Shown piece by piece: positions 20,909 through 29,489 of a stretch of DNA of 64,000 nt. The stretch lies in NCBI RefSeq assembly GCF_010500615.1, contig NZ_JAAGNX010000002.1, positions 610,990-674,989 on the forward strand, in the 5' to 3' direction. The translations under genes were made by a program, and so were the position numbers. Each line of letters opens with the position of its first letter. The first letter of the stretch is position 1. Below the pieces are notes generated by a model, which saw nothing but the letters and a program-made list of their open reading frames with translations, made no database searches and had not been told where the DNA came from. This DNA is from Oceanipulchritudo coccoides. GTDB lineage: Bacteria; Verrucomicrobiota; Verrucomicrobiia; Opitutales; Oceanipulchritudinaceae.

Positions 20909-22306
20909 TCAGGAAGGGGACTTGGATTCGTTCCCCACCTGGAAGCAAAGCTGGCTCCGGCGTATGAACATGCGGCCGAAGACAATCACCAGGGCAAACA
21001 GGAAGAGGAAATAGACCGGGAAGGCCTTAAGGGAATCGATAAATACGGATTCCTGAAGGGCCTCCGGCGACAGGCCGGCTTCCTCCCGGGCCTTGAGGGC
21101 CGCGATCAATCCCGTATAGAACAGACTCGCCAGTCCAAGGCCAAGATTCAGGGCCAGCCCGCGAAAACTCAATACGGTGGCCCGCTTGGAAGAGTCCACC
21201 TCGCGGTTGATATAGTAACTGGATTGGTAGTTGACCATGCCCATCATGGCAAAGGCTCCAATGGCGAAGAACACTCCAAACCAAGGAATGGTGAAGAGAA
21301 TCCCGGTCAGGCCGACGAGAAGAATTGCTGAAAGAACGAGGTAATTGAAAAACGGGGAATGATGAGTGACAAGATACCGCGAAATACGGGCGTTCACAAT
21401 GCCCAGCAGGGACATGCCCGCACCAATGAATCCAAACCATGCCGGTGGTATATCAATGATGCGGTAATACTCGCTCGCTAAAACGACGAATTGCCGGGCC
21501 ACGCTATCGATAGCCAGGGCGGCAAGGATCACGAACAGGACAAAGCGATGGTTCAGGGTCCATCCAGCCGCGGCAAGGATCTGCTTGAATGGCTTGATGA
21601 TGACCCGCCACCCGAGGCGTTCCGCCTTGGGCGCCTGTTCCCCGGTGGGTTCAATCTCCCGCATGCCAAGTGTCGTGAAAATCACAATACAAGAAGTGGC
21701 CAGGCAGAGAATGATCGGGAAGCGGATGATGGTCTCCTTCTGGAGTTCCCAGTCCTTGTTCAGAAACCCCAAGAAAGTGTTCATCACCTGCTCGTCGTAG
21801 GAGAGGGCGCCGGTAATCATCGTGACAAAGAAGCCAATCGATACGACGCGCGTTGTTTTCTCCAAAAGATGGGGCCAATCCTTTTCGCGCCCCAATGCCT
21901 TGAGGGAATCATAGGCCAATGCTTCATCCGCACCGCTTGCCGCAGCCTCTGCCAGTCCGGAGAAGATCCGGTTGATCAGGAAGACAACAAAAAGCAGGGT
22001 GGAGGTCCCAATCGGGACAACGGTCAACAGGCCCATCTCGATAAACATGAGAAAGGCCGCAAACACCAGAAGGCGTTTCCTGCCGATCAGGTCGGCCAGT
22101 GCGCCGGATGGCACCTCCGCGAGGACAATGGTCAAGGCCCAGATCAGGTTCAGGATGGCGAACTGTTCCAGACTCAATCCGTAGTCAAGATACAGGATGG
22201 TGAAGACCGGATAGTAAAAGCGGGCGTTGAAAAAGAGCCTGAACCAGATAAACCGCCGCAGGTTGCCTTCCAGAATTTCAGGGGCGGGACCGTCGGACCT
22301 GGTCAT
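20909..22306 (-). CDS. Major facilitator superfamily transporter
   Basis: Secondary transporter with about 12 hydrophobic segments over 465 residues. The MFS loop 2-3 signature is visible as GALADLIGRKRLLVF near residue 68, after EVPSGALAD. A long central loop (residues ~155-235, with KTTRVVSIGF and EIEPTGEQAPKAE) separates the two halves. The substrate cannot be told; the EVPSG start of the motif is common in drug-resistance-like and uncharacterised MFS members. The start overlaps the end of the upstream HAD gene by 4 nt, so the two are translationally coupled, the last two genes of a four-gene - strand group. Confidence 0.9.
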   Translation of the reverse strand: MTRSDGPAPEILEGNLRRFIWFRLFFNARFYYPVFTILYLDYGLSLEQFAILNLIWALTIVLAEVPSGALADLIGRKRLLVFAAFLMFIEMGLLTVVPIGTSTLLFVVFLINRIFSGLAEAAASGADEALAYDSLKALGREKDWPHLLEKTTRVVSIGFFVTMITGALSYDEQVMNTFLGFLNKDWELQKETIIRFPIILCLATSCIVIFTTLGMREIEPTGEQAPKAERLGWRVIIKPFKQILAAAGWTLNHRFVLFVILAALAIDSVARQFVVLASEYYRIIDIPPAWFGFIGAGMSLLGIVNARISRYLVTHHSPFFNYLVLSAILLVGLTGILFTIPWFGVFFAIGAFAMMGMVNYQSSYYINREVDSSKRATVLSFRGLALNLGLGLASLFYTGLIAALKAREEAGLSPEALQESVFIDSLKAFPVYFLFLFALVIVFGRMFIRRSQLCFQVGNESKSPS

Positions 22307-23406
22307 TTAGACGAATTTTCCTCGGGCTGGGTCTGCTCATCCTCAAACAGGTTCTCCTGAAAGGACCCTTTCATGACTGGCGGATCGTCACGGTGCAGGT
22401 GCTGTGGCGGACGTCCGACACGATGGGTCAGGGCCCGCTCGGATTCCTCGACGATGCGATTGCAGATTTGCCGGACATGGGTGGTCAGCCACATGTAGGT
22501 GTCGCTTTTCTCCCGATAGTCAGCCCGGCCAAAATGATCGACCCGTTCACTTGCGCGAAGGGCATCGTTCTGGGCAAATTCCTTCTCGTTCTTGGGTTCA
22601 TAGACGGCGTAGGCCTTCCCGCCATGCTTGCGGACCACGGAAAAGACCGGAACGTCACTGGGCCCATCGGCAACATAGATCATATTGCGGACCGGGACGC
22701 GCCGGTCCTCGGGCGCGATTCGCGAATTCACATCAATCGAGGTGATTTTGTTGGTCCCCTTGTTGATTTCAAAAACATAACGCGTCTTGATCGTGTTATC
22801 GACGAGGTGGCCGATCTGCGAAACTTCGCGCGGGCCTGAAATTTCAAACTCCGGTTGCGAGGCAAAATTCGGTGGGAGCGGGTTTTCGATTAGTTCGCAC
22901 CCATAAACCTGTTCGACATATGGAGCAATCGCACTGCCCCTGATCATTTCTGCAAGACCGGTCGAGATAATGTAGTGTTCCAGCCGGATTTCATAGCGCG
23001 CATACATCGGGTCCTTGGTCACGATATCCTTCAAGGTCTGGAAGAATTCCGGGAGGCCCTGGTAGAAGTTGAGTTTTGCGCCGAGTTTGCGCAGGAGCGC
23101 ATTGTTGAGCCCGGCCAACTTGCCATGACGGATGTACGTGAGAATATGGTTCAGGTACATGATCTCAGTCGACACGATCTGCCCCTGTTCCTTGTACTTC
23201 TGTGGAAGGTCGTTCACTTCCTTCCAGAAACGTTTCTCATCAATCCCATAGTGCTCGAAAATGGGCCATTGCATGTATCCCGGGATGAGGGTCTTGTCGA
23301 AGTCCCAGATACAAGCGACAATGTTTTGTCGGTTAAGTGTGCTGTCTTCTGGCATAAGGTTAATCAAACCCGAATCCGCCTTCGGGTCAATCCTGCTTAA
23401 AGACAT
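22303..23406 (-). CDS. HAD-superfamily hydrolase
   Basis: Predicted phosphatase or phosphotransferase of the haloacid dehalogenase superfamily. The nucleophile motif is IWDFDKTL (Asp35, Asp37), and the acidic motif IV is YVADGPSDVPVF near residue 245. Between them is a ~200-residue cap region that resembles other large uncharacterised HADs (IDEKRFWKEVNDLPQKYKE). The C-terminal ~60 residues are polar and look disordered. At 367 residues it is large for a HAD. A start at 23355 (Met18) is also possible. It lies 20 nt after mgtE and overlaps the MFS gene, which hints at, but does not prove, a shared role. Confidence 0.85.
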   Translation of the reverse strand: MSLSRIDPKADSGLINLMPEDSTLNRQNIVACIWDFDKTLIPGYMQWPIFEHYGIDEKRFWKEVNDLPQKYKEQGQIVSTEIMYLNHILTYIRHGKLAGLNNALLRKLGAKLNFYQGLPEFFQTLKDIVTKDPMYARYEIRLEHYIISTGLAEMIRGSAIAPYVEQVYGCELIENPLPPNFASQPEFEISGPREVSQIGHLVDNTIKTRYVFEINKGTNKITSIDVNSRIAPEDRRVPVRNMIYVADGPSDVPVFSVVRKHGGKAYAVYEPKNEKEFAQNDALRASERVDHFGRADYREKSDTYMWLTTHVRQICNRIVEESERALTHRVGRPPQHLHRDDPPVMKGSFQENLFEDEQTQPEENSSK

Positions 23407-23426
23407 CCAGCGGGGGAAATTTGTCC

Positions 23427-24794
23427 TTAAAGAAGGAATATTGAGCCCAGAGTTAGAAAGATGAAAAAACCACCGGTATCGGTTACGAAGGTGAGAAGAA
23501 TCGAGGATACCTGGGCGGGATCCTGCTTGAGTTTAAGGAGCACCAGTGGAATCAAAGTTCCCGTTATACAGCCCATGGCAAGATTGATGATCATCGCGCT
23601 CAGGACGATAATCGACAGCTTCAAGGGTCCGCCAAAAAAGGCCACCATGACGGCTGCCAACAGGCCGATTAGAAGCCCGTTAATGAGACCAATAACCGCC
23701 TGACGAAAAAGGATTCCCTTGGCATCGCCTTCCTTGACCAGACCGAGGGCAATGGAGCGGATGGTGATGGCAAGGGACTGCTGCCCGCTGTTGCCTCCCA
23801 CACCGGCAATGATGGGCATGATGGCAGCCAGAATGGGGAGTGCCCCAATGTCTGCCTCGAAAATTTTCACAACCATTGCCGCAATGAAGGCTGTCCCCAG
23901 GTTGACGGCAAGCCAGGGCTGGCGTTGGCGAATACTGAAGAGGATGTCATCGTGGATATCCTCGTCCCCGCCCGCACCGGCGAGTTTCTGGATATCCTCA
24001 GTCGCTTCGTCCCGGATAACGTCCAAAACGTCATCGTGGGTGATCACGCCAAGGAGGGTGTTTTGTGCATCAACGACAGCGATATCCGGAAGATTATGTT
24101 CCGCCATGAGCAGCGAGACTTCCTCCTTGTCCATTTCCGGAGTACAGACCCCTTGGATATCACTTCGCATGATGGTGCTGATGAGTTGCTGCGGTCCGGA
24201 CTGGATAAGTTTCCGCAAGGAAACAATGCCCCTCAATTGTCGTTGCTCGTTCACTACATACACGTAGTGCAGATCCTCATGCTTGTTGGCGAATTCGCGG
24301 ATGCGCGAGGTGGCTTCTTCCACCGTCATCCTGTCAAGCGCGGTATCGACTTCCGTCGTCATGAGACCGCCGGCGCTGTCAGGGTCGTAGGACAGGAGTT
24401 CTTCAACGCTTTCCCGGGAGTCCTGCTCCATGTGGGCCAGCAGCTGTTCCCGGTTCTCAGGCTCGAGCTCGGCCACAACATCGGCGGCATCATCCGGTTC
24501 GAAATCATCGAGGATTCGGGCCGCCCGGTGGGGTCGCATTTCCTCGAGGACGTCCGCCGCGTCCTCCTCATCCATTTCGGCAAGGATGTCCGCGGCCCGC
24601 TCGGTGGAGAGCTGCCGCAGGAGTTCCCTTCGTTCGTCAATCTCAAGCCGCTCAAGGAATTGGGCCACGGCAAGAGACGAGGTGGCTGCCAACCGGACAG
24701 GGTTCAGGTTGGACAGCTCATCCCGAGGCCATTCCATCAACTCTTCGTGCGAATAGGAGAGGTCCTGACGTTCAGTGGGCGTATCCATGCTCAT
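23427..24794 (-). CDS. mgtE: Magnesium transporter MgtE
   Basis: MgtE is a dimeric Mg2+ channel gated by cytoplasmic Mg2+. The order is typical: N-terminal superhelical MgtE_N domain with repeated DEEDAADVLEEM/FEPDDAADVVAEL motifs (residues ~50-150), two CBS domains (~155-280), then a five-helix membrane domain with the family motif IIAGVGGNSGQQSLAI. The frame extends to 24950 but would run into the metallophosphatase gene, so I start at ATG 24794 (455 residues, normal for the family); ATG 24788 is equally possible. The 65-nt upstream gap is too short for a full M-box riboswitch, and none was seen. Confidence 0.95.
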   Translation of the reverse strand: MSMDTPTERQDLSYSHEELMEWPRDELSNLNPVRLAATSSLAVAQFLERLEIDERRELLRQLSTERAADILAEMDEEDAADVLEEMRPHRAARILDDFEPDDAADVVAELEPENREQLLAHMEQDSRESVEELLSYDPDSAGGLMTTEVDTALDRMTVEEATSRIREFANKHEDLHYVYVVNEQRQLRGIVSLRKLIQSGPQQLISTIMRSDIQGVCTPEMDKEEVSLLMAEHNLPDIAVVDAQNTLLGVITHDDVLDVIRDEATEDIQKLAGAGGDEDIHDDILFSIRQRQPWLAVNLGTAFIAAMVVKIFEADIGALPILAAIMPIIAGVGGNSGQQSLAITIRSIALGLVKEGDAKGILFRQAVIGLINGLLIGLLAAVMVAFFGGPLKLSIIVLSAMIINLAMGCITGTLIPLVLLKLKQDPAQVSSILLTFVTDTGGFFIFLTLGSIFLL

Positions 24795-24859
24795 TAGAAT
24801 GGGAAAAGTGATCGAAGAGGCAAAGGAGAATCTAACGAATAATTCCTGCTGCGGCCGTT

Positions 24860-25555
24860 TTAGCCATCCACGTAATTTTTGCGGGCGTGTACGCGGAAGA
24901 TCTCCTTTTCCGGGAGGGAAATCCCGGTGAGGGTATAGCCATACAGGCAACCTGTATCCAGTCCGGTCGCAAAGGGATGGAAGAGGGGATGCGGCCTTGG
25001 CGTATGTCCGTAATAAACATGTTCAGGGCCGGACCAGCTCTCCGCCCACGGGCGACCGCTCGGGGCATCGGATCTTTTTGCAGGGAGCCCCTTTTTGTCG
25101 AGAACCTGGATGCGGGTCACAATTTCCGGATCCTGCTTTTTCCAGGCAACCCCTTGGGCAAATCCGCCGTGTACGACCAAGGTCTTCAGGGAGGGAATCT
25201 CCAGCACATGGGGCCAAGTCTCAATCCACTTCCAATCAGTCTCAGAAAGCTTCTTGAAGGACGGTTTGTCCTTGGATTTGAGAAGGGAGGATTTGTCCTT
25301 CTGCCAGGCTTTCAGAAGGCGCATCTCGTGATTGCCCAGAATGGGTTCAATGGCGTGCTTCCTCACCAGCTTAAGGACGCCAACACTGTCCGGGCCGCGG
25401 TTTATCAGATCACCGGCGGCGATGATGCGGTCTTCCTTCCGCGCAGAGAAGGCGTCGAGGAGCGTCTCCAACTCATCGGCGCAGCCGTGAATATCGCCGA
25501 TAATAAGGGTCCTGCCCGAACAGGGCGGAAGGCACTTGACGGTGAGTTTTGCCAT
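24860..25555 (-). CDS. Calcineurin-like metallophosphatase (PrpA/ApaH-like)
   Basis: Binuclear-metal phosphoesterase. All three core signatures are present: GDIHGCADEL, GDLINRGPDS and GNHEMRLL in the N-terminal third. Later histidines appear in VVHGGFAQG and in YYGHTPRPHP. This matches bacterial Ser/Thr protein phosphatases of the PP2A-like type (PrpA/PrpE) and diadenosine tetraphosphatase ApaH; I cannot choose between them. Length is 231 residues. It is the first gene of the - strand group followed by mgtE. It is divergent from the hypothetical gene at 25646, with 90 nt between them that must hold both promoters. Confidence 0.88.
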   Translation of the reverse strand: MAKLTVKCLPPCSGRTLIIGDIHGCADELETLLDAFSARKEDRIIAAGDLINRGPDSVGVLKLVRKHAIEPILGNHEMRLLKAWQKDKSSLLKSKDKPSFKKLSETDWKWIETWPHVLEIPSLKTLVVHGGFAQGVAWKKQDPEIVTRIQVLDKKGLPAKRSDAPSGRPWAESWSGPEHVYYGHTPRPHPLFHPFATGLDTGCLYGYTLTGISLPEKEIFRVHARKNYVDG

Positions 25556-25645
25556 GGCAGTGCGATTACCTTCAAGGCAGGTGGCGGGCCCTGTCGATCC
25601 TCATTTGATTTGAATTTTTCCCCTGCTCCTCCATACAAGCGGATC

Positions 25646-26251
25646 ATGGAGGTTCCAATCAAGTCAGTCGGCGAGCAATCCTTTGTTTCGGGGAAGGCCT
25701 TTGTCCCGGGAGACCGGGTCTGGAGCTGTCTCTACCGGACGGATGAGGGCGTGCTCGAGCGCGTGGATGTGCTGGAGGAGGAAAGGGAACAATTGAATCT
25801 TGATGCGGGTGTGCTCTGTAAATGGAGCCAGATGATCAAGGAACGGGAGATTTCCGAGGCGGAAGTGCGTAAAGCTGATCTGCAATCAACGGACGAGATT
25901 TTCCTCAGTCTCTATGATGAACTGGAAGAGGATGGTGATGATTCCGCAGAGATTCGGGAAACGCGCGACCGGCTCAAGTTTTTCCTTGCCCTGCAACTGG
26001 AGCGAAAGCGGGTCCTCAAGCCGCTCGGTCGTGGAAAGTTTCGTCACATGCCGACCAAGCGAGAGTTTGAGGTTCCTCAACTGGAACTGACCCCTGAGCT
26101 TGTGGCGGCACATTTGAAGCCGGAGATGCCGGAAGATTCCGGTCAGGATGCTGCCGGGGAGGACGACACGGAGGTGACTCCCCCGGAAGAGGACAATGCC
26201 GCGACGGAGGGACTGGCTGAGCCTGGTCCGGAAGCTATCAAAAAAGACTGA
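25646..26251 (+). CDS. Hypothetical protein with acidic low-complexity tail
   Basis: I do not recognise this 201-residue protein. The frame is open far upstream (to 24887), but that part is antisense to the metallophosphatase. ATG 25646 gives a natural start (MEVPIKSVGEQSFVSGKAF). The first ~50 residues look beta-rich and include SCLYRTDEG, reminiscent of a small treble-clef-like or SH3-like fold but without a CxxC pair. Residues ~50-150 are helical and highly charged. The last ~45 residues are rich in Asp, Glu and Pro and probably disordered. The 3' end overlaps the convergent aldose epimerase gene by 14 nt. Confidence 0.8.
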   Translation: MEVPIKSVGEQSFVSGKAFVPGDRVWSCLYRTDEGVLERVDVLEEEREQLNLDAGVLCKWSQMIKEREISEAEVRKADLQSTDEIFLSLYDELEEDGDDSAEIRETRDRLKFFLALQLERKRVLKPLGRGKFRHMPTKREFEVPQLELTPELVAAHLKPEMPEDSGQDAAGEDDTEVTPPEEDNAATEGLAEPGPEAIKKD

Positions 26252-27158
26252 CCTGCACCTCAAACGAGGCACATTCCCCCGGGCCAACCCAGTGGAGTCC
26301 CTTTCCGTGCTCAGCTGCATTTGGTGCACCCATCCACGGCTCAATACAGTAATAGGGCGCACTTTCGGATTCTGACCATGTCACGACAGCAACCCCCTTC
26401 TGTGGCACGGGCTCGGACCCGATGATAAGGTGAACATCCTCTTCGCCACCTTTGGGTCCAAACGAGACCCGGTTGTGTCGCAATTCCCAATGAATCCGGT
26501 CAAGCAGATCTGTATCGGATAAATCATGACAGGATTCGCGATCCTTCTGCATGACAAGTTTGCCGTCTGGCCCATGGTAGGCGCATTTCCGGGCCTCCAT
26601 GTTCAGCCGGTAATCTTTTCGTCTGGCAGCATTGTGCCAGGGTAATGTGAAATAAAAGTGATGTCCGGCAGACCAGGGAATGGGTTCCTCCCCATGATTT
26701 TCGAGCTTGAGGGAAATGGTGAAGGCGAGTTCTTCAAACGTGTAGCGGGTTGAGAAAGTGTAGTTGTATGGATAAGCCGCCTTTGCCTTCTCATCCGGCA
26801 CCAGCTTGGCTGAGATGTGGTGGGAATCCTTCGACACCACTTCAAATTCTCCATCACGGGCAAATCCATGCCTTGGCATAGGCAGCTGTTCTCCCCCTGG
26901 AGCACGCCAGTGGTCTTCCAGACCGCGATCAAAGGACCTTCCGGCAAACGGGAAGAGGAGGGGATTACCGCCACGGATTCCATGGAACGGTTCATTTCCT
27001 GCAGAATCCGGCCAGTGAAGGATTTCGCGCTTTCCAACCGCTGTCGAGAGGGTCCATCGCATCAAGCGAAAGCCGCTCTCCGGGGCAATTTGGAACGTTG
27101 AGGAACCTAGTTCGAAGGTTTCCGTCTTCAAGGCGGCAGGATTTTCTTCGGCGGCCAT
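26238..27158 (-). CDS. Aldose 1-epimerase family protein
   Basis: Galactose mutarotase-like enzyme that interconverts alpha and beta anomers of hexoses. The 306-residue protein is beta-rich. It shows GIRGGNPLLFPFAGR near residue 62, PRHGFARD with the first active-site His near residue 96, and WSAGHHFYFTLP with the second His near residue 165. The general base Glu would be in the C-terminal part (CIEPWMGAPNAAEHGKG). This pattern also fits the glucose-6-phosphate 1-epimerase (YeaD) branch, so substrate is open. Single gene on its strand; converges with the hypothetical gene at 25646. Confidence 0.88.
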   Translation of the reverse strand: MAAEENPAALKTETFELGSSTFQIAPESGFRLMRWTLSTAVGKREILHWPDSAGNEPFHGIRGGNPLLFPFAGRSFDRGLEDHWRAPGGEQLPMPRHGFARDGEFEVVSKDSHHISAKLVPDEKAKAAYPYNYTFSTRYTFEELAFTISLKLENHGEEPIPWSAGHHFYFTLPWHNAARRKDYRLNMEARKCAYHGPDGKLVMQKDRESCHDLSDTDLLDRIHWELRHNRVSFGPKGGEEDVHLIIGSEPVPQKGVAVVTWSESESAPYYCIEPWMGAPNAAEHGKGLHWVGPGECASFEVQVSLF

Positions 27159-27222
27159 GGTCTGACTATGTAAAATTCAGAGCCGTGGGGAAGGCCGAAT
27201 CGAAGTAGGAGGGTAAAAAGAA

Positions 27223-27252
27223 GGCAGGCGACCTACCCCTAAGTCGCCTGCC
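27223..27252 (-). terminator. Strong stem-loop with T-rich flanks, probable terminator downstream of xseA
   Basis: A perfect 10-bp stem GGCAGGCGAC / GTCGCCTGCC with a 10-nt loop. On the - strand it is followed by TTCTTTTTACC; on the + strand by ATTATTTTCTATTT, so it could act both ways. The only gene pointing toward it is xseA, which stops at 27436, leaving ~180 nt of untranslated sequence in between. The stretch 27253-27435 holds no open frame of note. Confidence 0.7.
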
Positions 27253-27435
27253 ATTATTTTCTATTTCACTACTCCTTATATGTTACCCCAAAACTCCCTT
27301 ACGGGAAATCTTGTATGGTTGTACTAATCTTCATCTTCTTGGGTTTTTCAAGTAGAAAATGGGATTTTTCTGCAAAAATCAGTCATTTCACACATCTGTA
27401 ACAAAAGCAGGGCAGAAGAACCGCTAATTTTGGGC

Positions 27436-28716
27436 TTAAGAATCACTTTTGCGGGTTGCCTCAAAGGAATCGTCCCGCATTTCAACGACAAAGTCCTCTC
27501 CAGGAAGTAGCTTTACGGCCTCACTGAGCACAGATTGGTCGGTTTTCCGGACGATCGCATAGCCCCGGTTGAGGGTAGCCTGATGGCTGTTGTTGACTAG
27601 GCGCAAACGGAGCTGACGAAGATTTTCGCGATAATGGCCAATTTGTTTTTCGGGCTTGAGGGAGTGAAATCGAGTGCAGATGTGCTCGAGCTGCCGGGCA
27701 TTGTCCCGGAACGCGTTGACAAGGGTCTGGCCAAGGCGCGCCTGCAGGTCATCAAGGCGCAAGGCCGCTTGTTCGAGGCGATTCCGCGGGTGTTGATTCT
27801 GCAGGTGGGCCCGCGCAAGATTGAGTGAATGGGTCTTTCGCTCAACGGCATAGTCCACTGTGGAATAAAGCCGGTCCTTAAGCGTATCGCACTGGTCAAG
27901 GGTCTGCTGCCATGCACTTGTGATCAGTTCAGCGGCGGCGGAAGGAGTTTCAGCCCGGTGATCAGCGGCAAAGTCGCTCAGGGTGAAATCGATTTCGTGA
28001 CCGACTGCCGAGATAATGGGAATTTCTGATACGGCCACAGCACGGGCAACGGCTTCCTCGTTGAATGGCCAGAGGTCTTCGAGGCTGCCTCCGCCACGGC
28101 CGATGACGAGCAGATCGCAAAGCTTCAGTTGATTGGCCTGTTCAATTCCCCGGACAATTTCCGGGGCAGCCTCGGCACCCTGCACGCGGGCCGGGATGAC
28201 AATGAGCCGGCCCCGCCAATCCCTGCGTTGCAGGATTGAGACAAAATCCCGCAGGGCGGCCCCGGTCTCGGAAGTGACAAACCCAACCGTTCGGGGCAGT
28301 CTGGGAAGGGCCCGTTTGCGATCCTTGTCAAAGAGGCCCTCGTCCCCGAGCTTTTGCTTGAGCTCCAGAAATGCCTGCTGAAGACGCCCGACTCCATCCT
28401 CTTCAATGGTCCTGAAGATGATCTGGTAGTTGCCGCGTGGCTCGTAGACATTGACGCGTCCACCGCCGACAATCTGGAGGCCGTCCCGCAGCTTGACCTT
28501 CAGTCGGGCGGCATCATTCCGGAAACAGACGCAGGAAATGGAAGCTCCGCTGTCCTTGAGAGAGAAGTAGATATGCCCGGAGGCCTGCTGGCGCAGATTA
28601 CTGATTTCTCCACGGATTCGGACAGCCGGGAAAGCCGACTCGAGGAGAGTCCTGATTTCACGGGTCAGGGAGGTGACCGTGTAACAAGGATCAGATTTCT
28701 GGCTGGACAGATTCAC
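27436..28716 (-). CDS. xseA: Exodeoxyribonuclease VII large subunit
   Basis: XseA with XseB degrades single-stranded DNA in both directions. The N-terminal ~100 residues are an OB fold (RGEISNLRQQASGHIYFSLKD). The nuclease domain follows with IGRGGGSLEDLWPFNEE near residue 202 and SAVGHEIDFTLSDFAADHRAETPSAAAE near residue 240. The C-terminal coiled-coil region binds XseB. Length 426 is normal. The small-subunit gene xseB is not beside it. The 5' end overlaps the membrane-protein gene upstream by 26 nt, so the two are cotranscribed. Confidence 0.96.
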   Translation of the reverse strand: MNLSSQKSDPCYTVTSLTREIRTLLESAFPAVRIRGEISNLRQQASGHIYFSLKDSGASISCVCFRNDAARLKVKLRDGLQIVGGGRVNVYEPRGNYQIIFRTIEEDGVGRLQQAFLELKQKLGDEGLFDKDRKRALPRLPRTVGFVTSETGAALRDFVSILQRRDWRGRLIVIPARVQGAEAAPEIVRGIEQANQLKLCDLLVIGRGGGSLEDLWPFNEEAVARAVAVSEIPIISAVGHEIDFTLSDFAADHRAETPSAAAELITSAWQQTLDQCDTLKDRLYSTVDYAVERKTHSLNLARAHLQNQHPRNRLEQAALRLDDLQARLGQTLVNAFRDNARQLEHICTRFHSLKPEKQIGHYRENLRQLRLRLVNNSHQATLNRGYAIVRKTDQSVLSEAVKLLPGEDFVVEMRDDSFEATRKSDS

Positions 28717-29467
28717 GACTGAGGCGTTTGCGGAAATTTTGTAGTAACAGGTTCACGACAAAAATCAAAAAGATGGCGAGCAAGACATAGCCAAATCCAC
28801 CCTTCAGAACGGATTCCCCGAGCAGCATCATGGCCAGCCCGATGCCGCCTTGGATGGGAAGAGAAAACCAGAGGTAGTATCTCCAGCGGGAATGCCCGAG
28901 GGCGAGAAGGTAATTCTGCAGGGCCCATGGAGCAGGTGAAATCCTTGTTGCCAGAACAATTTTCCATTCGTTTTCCTTCCGGATACGGGGAATTTTCATA
29001 TTCCGGTGGCGAATAAGCCGTTCGATGATGGGGCGGAAGACTCCATGCGTCAGCAAATTGGTGAAAGCCATGTTCAGGGCGATGGCAACCCAGGTAAGCA
29101 TCACTCCGTAAAAAGCATTTCCGTGTCCGAGAACTGGCAGGGCCGTCAAGTAAAAGAGGGTCAACGGGACGCCAAAGGCCGGAAGAATGACCAAGGCCAG
29201 AAAATACAAGGGCGCCGGGATCGTGTTGAGCAGGCTGTAAACGCCTTCCCGGATTTCCGCTAGCGGGGGCAATGGAAATATCGCCTCCCGGAAGATGTAC
29301 ACTGCCAAGGCGCACACCGCTGAGCCGAGCAGGGCGGCGGCAAGGGCGAGCCAAAGCAGGTTTCGATGTTCCGATAGGCGCATTTTCAGCAAACTTGGAG
29401 TATTCAGCTGATGAGCGCAAGCATCGGAAAAGGGAGGATTTCGAGGGAAAGAATTGCCTTCTGCCAT
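28691..29467 (-). CDS. TVP38/TMEM64 (DedA-like) membrane protein
   Basis: Integral membrane protein of the VTT/SNARE-associated family, relatives of which move or scramble lipids. Hydrophobic spans cover most of the protein after residue 35. The family-like central part has FGVPLTLFYLTALPVLGHGNAFYG, then a cytoplasmic basic loop with RHRNMKIPRI, and the segment LATRISPAPWALQNYLLALG. I use ATG 29467; ATG 29383 (29th codon) lies just before the first span and is also plausible, and neither has a good ribosome site. Divergent from the glycosyltransferase gene at 29490. Confidence 0.8.
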   Translation of the reverse strand: MAEGNSFPRNPPFSDACAHQLNTPSLLKMRLSEHRNLLWLALAAALLGSAVCALAVYIFREAIFPLPPLAEIREGVYSLLNTIPAPLYFLALVILPAFGVPLTLFYLTALPVLGHGNAFYGVMLTWVAIALNMAFTNLLTHGVFRPIIERLIRHRNMKIPRIRKENEWKIVLATRISPAPWALQNYLLALGHSRWRYYLWFSLPIQGGIGLAMMLLGESVLKGGFGYVLLAIFLIFVVNLLLQNFRKRLSRESVQPEI

Positions 29468-29489
29468 CAATCCAAACTAAACCTGAGAC

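Noticed and set aside
20897-22360. Long + strand frames across the MFS gene
   Set aside because: They are antisense to a clear 12-span transporter and have no membrane or domain pattern of their own.
24795-24859. Possible Mg-sensing M-box riboswitch before mgtE
   Set aside because: Only 65 nt lie between the two genes, too short for an M-box, and no matching structure was seen.
24887-25645. In-frame upstream extension of the hypothetical gene at 25646 (454-aa open frame)
   Set aside because: It is antisense to the metallophosphatase gene, which has all active-site motifs; the extension has no domain and ATG 25646 is a natural start.
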